Assembly: GCA_050256135.1 (NCBI GenBank)
Contig: JBFWIF010000050.1
Coordinates: forward strand, 1-16,463
DNA from: RZYP01 sp050256135
GTDB lineage: Bacteria; Bacillota; Negativicutes; Acidaminococcales; Acidaminococcaceae
Direction: 5' to 3'
Length of the DNA: 16,463 nucleotides
In this document: positions 13,394 to 16,463 of the stretch, piece after piece
How the letters are laid out: each line of letters opens with the position of its first letter
How positions within the stretch are numbered: position 1 is the first letter of the stretch
Made by a program: the position numbers and the translations under genes
The notes under the pieces: model-generated
What the model was told of the DNA's origin: nothing
What the model saw: only the letters and a program-made list of their open reading frames with translations
Databases searched by the model: none

Positions 13394-14281
13394 ATGTTAA
13401 TCAGAGAAGAACAAATTAATACATTAGTTGAAGCTTTACCATATTTGAGAGATTTTAAAGGTAAAACAGTAGTTGTTAAATATGGCGGTAACGCTATGTT
13501 GAATGATGAAATCAAAAATAAAGTGCTGCAGGATATTGTGTTTTTGCGATGCGCAGGACTTAGACCTGTAGTTGTTCATGGCGGTGGACCGGAAATTACT
13601 TCTATGCTGCAAAAAGCTGGTAAAAAGACGCAATTCGTCAGCGGTCTCAGAGTTACGGATGCTGAAAGTGTGGAACTCGCTGAAATGGTGCTTGTCGGCA
13701 AAATCAACACGGACTTAGTAGTACGCCTTAATATTTTAGGCGGTCGTGCAGTTGGACTAAACGGCAAGGATGCTAATCTTATTCAAGCGAAAAAACATTT
13801 GGCTGATGTCTACGAAAATGGTGAAGTAAATCTTGTCGATATTGGCTACGTTGGCAATGTGGAAAAAATCAATACAGAATTGATTAATATTTTACTGGAC
13901 AATGATTTTATTCCGGTCATTGCTCCTACCGGCGTAGGCGTTAATGGTGAAACTTATAATATAAATGCTGACAGTGTTGCAGGTGAAATTGCCGGTGCCT
14001 TAAAGGCTGAAAAACTGCTTGTTTTAACTGATGTCCGAGGAATTTACTCTGATTACAGGGATGAAAGCAGTTTCATTTCTACTTTAACGTTCGAAAAAGC
14101 TCAGGAACTAATCATCCGCGGCAATATCGACGGTGGTATGATTCCCAAAGTAAAGGCTTGCATTACTGCTCTTTCTGGCGGTGCGCATAAAACGCATATC
14201 ATTGATGGCCGCGAGCCACATACCATTCTCATGGAAATATTCAGTGATTCCGGCGTAGGTACGGAAGTAGTAAAAGAATAA
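13394..14281 (+). CDS. argB: Acetylglutamate kinase
   Basis: ArgB phosphorylates N-acetylglutamate at the gamma-carboxylate, the committed step and usual arginine feedback point. The 295-aa product has KYGGNAM (29-35) for phosphate binding, VVHGGGPEI (60-68) for substrate binding, and INADSVAGEIAGALKAEKLLVLTDV toward the C-terminal half. About 20 residues (MLIREEQINTLVEALPYLRD) precede the core domain. This matches the N-terminal helix of hexameric, arginine-inhibited kinases such as those of Thermotoga and Pseudomonas, which the shorter E. coli enzyme lacks. Feedback inhibition is therefore predicted. The ribosome binding site AAAGGGG precedes the ATG, and argD follows after 28 bases. Confidence 0.96.
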   Translation: MLIREEQINTLVEALPYLRDFKGKTVVVKYGGNAMLNDEIKNKVLQDIVFLRCAGLRPVVVHGGGPEITSMLQKAGKKTQFVSGLRVTDAESVELAEMVLVGKINTDLVVRLNILGGRAVGLNGKDANLIQAKKHLADVYENGEVNLVDIGYVGNVEKINTELINILLDNDFIPVIAPTGVGVNGETYNINADSVAGEIAGALKAEKLLVLTDVRGIYSDYRDESSFISTLTFEKAQELIIRGNIDGGMIPKVKACITALSGGAHKTHIIDGREPHTILMEIFSDSGVGTEVVKE

Positions 14282-14309
14282 TAAAATATATTGTTAGAGG
14301 GGATAAGGG

Positions 14310-15500
14310 ATGAATCAAGAAACAGTTATCGCAGATACTGAAAAATATTATTTGCCGGTTTTCAGCCGGAGTCAAATTGTGCTTGATCATGGTAAAGGCT
14401 GTAAGCTTTATGATATGGATGGTAATGAATATCTGGACTTTCTGGCAGGTATCGCAGTTAATGCGCTTGGACATGCACATCCAATCTTGGTCAATGCTAT
14501 AGCAGAACAGGCAGGAAAGCTTATTCACTGTTCTAATCTGTACTATACAAAAGTGCAGGCGGATTTAGTAAAGACGCTTGCTGAAATCAGTGGTTTTGAT
14601 CGTACCTTTCTTTGTAACAGTGGTGCTGAGGCCAATGAAGGTGCTTTAAAACTGGCACGCAAATATGGTCATCAAAAGGCTGCCGGCAAACAAAGAATAA
14701 TTTCGGCCATGCATTCTTTTCACGGCCGGACGTTAGCCACTTTGACCGTGACAGGTCAGCCTAAATATCAAAAAGGTTATGAGCCGCTGCCTACAGGCTT
14801 TGACTATGCGGAATATGGCGACATCAAAGCACTGGAAAATTTGATGGGCGAAGATGTTTGCGGTGTAATTCTGGAACCTATTCAAGGAGAAGGCGGCGTA
14901 CATGTTCCTTCTGATGAATATTTGCTCCAAGTTCGTGCTTTGTGTGATAAATATGATGCACTCCTTATCTTTGACGAAATTCAAACAGGGCTTTGCCGCA
15001 GCGGCAAATGGTTTGCCTGGGAATATAGCGGAGCAAGACCAGATATTATGACCTTGGCTAAAGCTTTGGGCGGTGGCTTCCCGGTAGCTGCTTTCCTGAC
15101 TACTGAGCGCCTGGCGCATGTTTTTGCTGCCGGTGACCATGGTTCTACTTTCGGCGGTAATCCTTTAGCTTGTGCGGCTGCTAATGCTTCTTTGCAAGTA
15201 ATGCGTGAAGATAATCTTGCCGCTAAAGCCGCAGAAGCAGGAGCTTATTTTAAAAACCAGCTGGAAAATTTGCAGAAAAAGTTCCCGGATAAAATAATTG
15301 AAGTGCGTGGTCGTGGTTTGTTATTGGGCATGGAATTAGCAAAACCCGGTAAGCCGATAGTTGATGCCTGCCTCAATAAGGGCATGATTATCAACTGCAC
15401 CGCTGGCAATGTCATTCGTCTTGTACCACCGCTGATTATTACCAAAGAGGAAATTGACGCTTTGATAGCTGTTTTGGCTGAAATTTTTCCGGAATTTTGA
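14310..15500 (+). CDS. argD: Acetylornithine aminotransferase
   Basis: ArgD is a class III, pyridoxal-phosphate-dependent enzyme that makes N-acetylornithine from the semialdehyde using glutamate. The 396-aa product shows NSGAEANEGALKLAR (103-117) for cofactor phosphate binding, SFHGRTLATL (136-145), ILEPIQGEGGV (187-197), LIFDEIQTGLCRSG with the cofactor-ring aspartate (219-232), and the Schiff-base lysine K251 in TLAKALGGGFPVAA. The ATG start has AGAGGGG upstream. Position between argB and argF supports ArgD over ornithine or GABA aminotransferases. argF begins 22 bases after its stop. Confidence 0.96.
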   Translation: MNQETVIADTEKYYLPVFSRSQIVLDHGKGCKLYDMDGNEYLDFLAGIAVNALGHAHPILVNAIAEQAGKLIHCSNLYYTKVQADLVKTLAEISGFDRTFLCNSGAEANEGALKLARKYGHQKAAGKQRIISAMHSFHGRTLATLTVTGQPKYQKGYEPLPTGFDYAEYGDIKALENLMGEDVCGVILEPIQGEGGVHVPSDEYLLQVRALCDKYDALLIFDEIQTGLCRSGKWFAWEYSGARPDIMTLAKALGGGFPVAAFLTTERLAHVFAAGDHGSTFGGNPLACAAANASLQVMREDNLAAKAAEAGAYFKNQLENLQKKFPDKIIEVRGRGLLLGMELAKPGKPIVDACLNKGMIINCTAGNVIRLVPPLIITKEEIDALIAVLAEIFPEF

Positions 15501-15522
15501 TTAGAGTGAGAGGCTGGATGAT

Positions 15523-16463
15523 ATGAGTTTAAGAAATAAGGACTTAATTTCTATACATGATTTATCTGTTGGTGAAGTGGCTACAATTCTTGATGTCGCT
15601 AAGAAACTAAAGCAGAAACAAAAAAAGGGGGAACCTCATCAATATCTGAAGGGTAAAACACTTGTGATGATCTTCTCCAAGGCTTCAACCCGGACAAGAG
15701 TATCTTTTGAAACTGGTTTTTTTCAACTTGGTGGGCATCCTATTTATTTGAATGACTCTTCTTCTCAGGTGGGTCGTGGCGAACCTGTTCGCGATACGGC
15801 CAGGGTGCTTTCGCGTTTTGCCGACGGAATTATGATCAGGACATTTTCGCACGATGCAGTAAAAGAACTTGCTGAATATGCTACTATTCCTGTAATCAAC
15901 GGCTTGACAGACTTATTGCATCCATGCCAGGCTTTGACCGATTTATTTACAATTTTAGAACATAAAGAAGTTTTAAAAGGACGCAAGCTCGTATATGTAG
16001 GTGACGGCAATAATATGGCACACTCCTTGATGTTTGCTTGTGCCAAAGTAGGTATGAACATGGTTTGTGCCTGCCCAAGCGGCTATCAGCCGGATCCGGA
16101 GATGGTCAAAGAGGCTTCTGAAGATGCCTTGAAAACTGGCTGTAAGATTGAAGTGGAAGAAGATTTATTCAAGGCTGCTAAGGGTGCAGATGTACTTTAT
16201 ACGGATGTTTGGGCATCTATGGGACAGGAAGGCGAGCAATCAATACGGAAGGAAGCTCTTGGCGATTATCAGATAAACGCTGAATTGCTTAAAGTGGCCA
16301 GGCCGGATGCCATTGTTTTGCATTGTCTGCCGGCGCATCGCGGTGAAGAAATAACTGATGAAGTAATAGAAGGACCTCAGTCAGTAGTTTTTGACCAGGC
16401 GGAAAACCGCTTACATGTGCAGAAAGCTATTATGGCTTTACTGATGAGTGACGAAAAAATTTA
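15523..16463 (+). CDS. argF: Ornithine carbamoyltransferase (lacks only the end)
   Basis: ArgF condenses ornithine and carbamoyl phosphate to citrulline. I translated 313 codons from the ATG at 15523. The carbamoyl-phosphate loop STRTR is at 55-59 in FSKASTRTRVSFE, the second loop HPCQ at 133-136 in NGLTDLLHPCQALTD, and the ornithine-side motifs WASMGQEGE and HCLPAHRGEE lie in the C-terminal half. This distinguishes it from aspartate carbamoyltransferase. The window ends with the two bases TA after ...ALLMSDEKI, where the family normally ends, so the next base probably completes a stop codon. An ATG at 15518 runs into TGA at once and is not used. argG and argH are not in view and may lie downstream. 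Confidence 0.95.
   Translation, partial: MSLRNKDLISIHDLSVGEVATILDVAKKLKQKQKKGEPHQYLKGKTLVMIFSKASTRTRVSFETGFFQLGGHPIYLNDSSSQVGRGEPVRDTARVLSRFADGIMIRTFSHDAVKELAEYATIPVINGLTDLLHPCQALTDLFTILEHKEVLKGRKLVYVGDGNNMAHSLMFACAKVGMNMVCACPSGYQPDPEMVKEASEDALKTGCKIEVEEDLFKAAKGADVLYTDVWASMGQEGEQSIRKEALGDYQINAELLKVARPDAIVLHCLPAHRGEEITDEVIEGPQSVVFDQAENRLHVQKAIMALLMSDEKI

Noticed and set aside
14733..15140. Minus-strand 135-codon frame inside argD
   Set aside because: It is opposite a clearly functional argD, with no ribosome binding site or domain features.
1..16463. Search for CRISPR arrays, insertion sequences, tRNA/rRNA genes, toxin-antitoxin or defence modules
   Set aside because: No regularly spaced repeats, transposase-like frames, terminal inverted repeats or structural RNA signatures were seen. 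All long genes are recognised core functions, so there is no basis for claiming a novel multi-gene system.

Overview
This 16.5 kb window is chromosomal core DNA from a Bacillota (Firmicutes) bacterium of about 40-45% GC by eye. The gene order (end of the alpha ribosomal operon, then ecfA1-ecfA2-ecfT-truA-rplM-rpsI), strong AGGAGG-type ribosome binding sites, a PpnP-type nucleoside phosphorylase and a compact argCJBDF cluster suggest the class Negativicutes (for example a Phascolarctobacterium-like organism). The phylum is well supported; the class and genus are inferences from gene order and protein flavour.

Left part (1-6950): the translation and transcription block. It holds the 3' end of rpsM, then rpsK, rpsD, rpoA and rplQ in one tight operon closed by an intrinsic terminator. 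A near-consensus promoter then drives ecfA1-ecfA2-ecfT-truA, four genes that overlap or abut. They encode the shared energising module of energy-coupling factor vitamin/metal transporters plus tRNA pseudouridine synthase A. A second near-consensus promoter and a structured leader resembling the known L13 leader precede rplM-rpsI, which ends at a strong bidirectional terminator.

Middle part (6950-10700): the small minus-strand gene ppnP (nucleoside phosphorylase); the plus-strand pair galU-pgi (UDP-glucose synthesis and glucose-6-phosphate/fructose-6-phosphate interconversion, feeding envelope sugars and glycolysis); and a convergent minus-strand gene for a membrane-anchored GT51 peptidoglycan glycosyltransferase that lacks a transpeptidase domain. 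A 16-bp-stem hairpin separates the convergent genes.

Right part (10700-16463): a 405-bp AT-rich intergenic region, then argC-argJ-argB-argD-argF. With a bifunctional ArgJ these five enzymes form the complete cyclic route from glutamate to citrulline. The promoter region carries a good ARG-box candidate overlapping the -35 element. argF runs to the last base of the window and lacks only its stop codon.

The coding content is ordinary housekeeping. I found no mobile element, CRISPR array, tRNA, rRNA or defence system, and no convincing novel multi-gene system. The observations worth a second look are non-coding: the rplM leader hairpin, a repeated operator-like motif at the ecf promoter, the ARG box, and a short stretch upstream of argC that resembles a decayed copy of the galU translation start.
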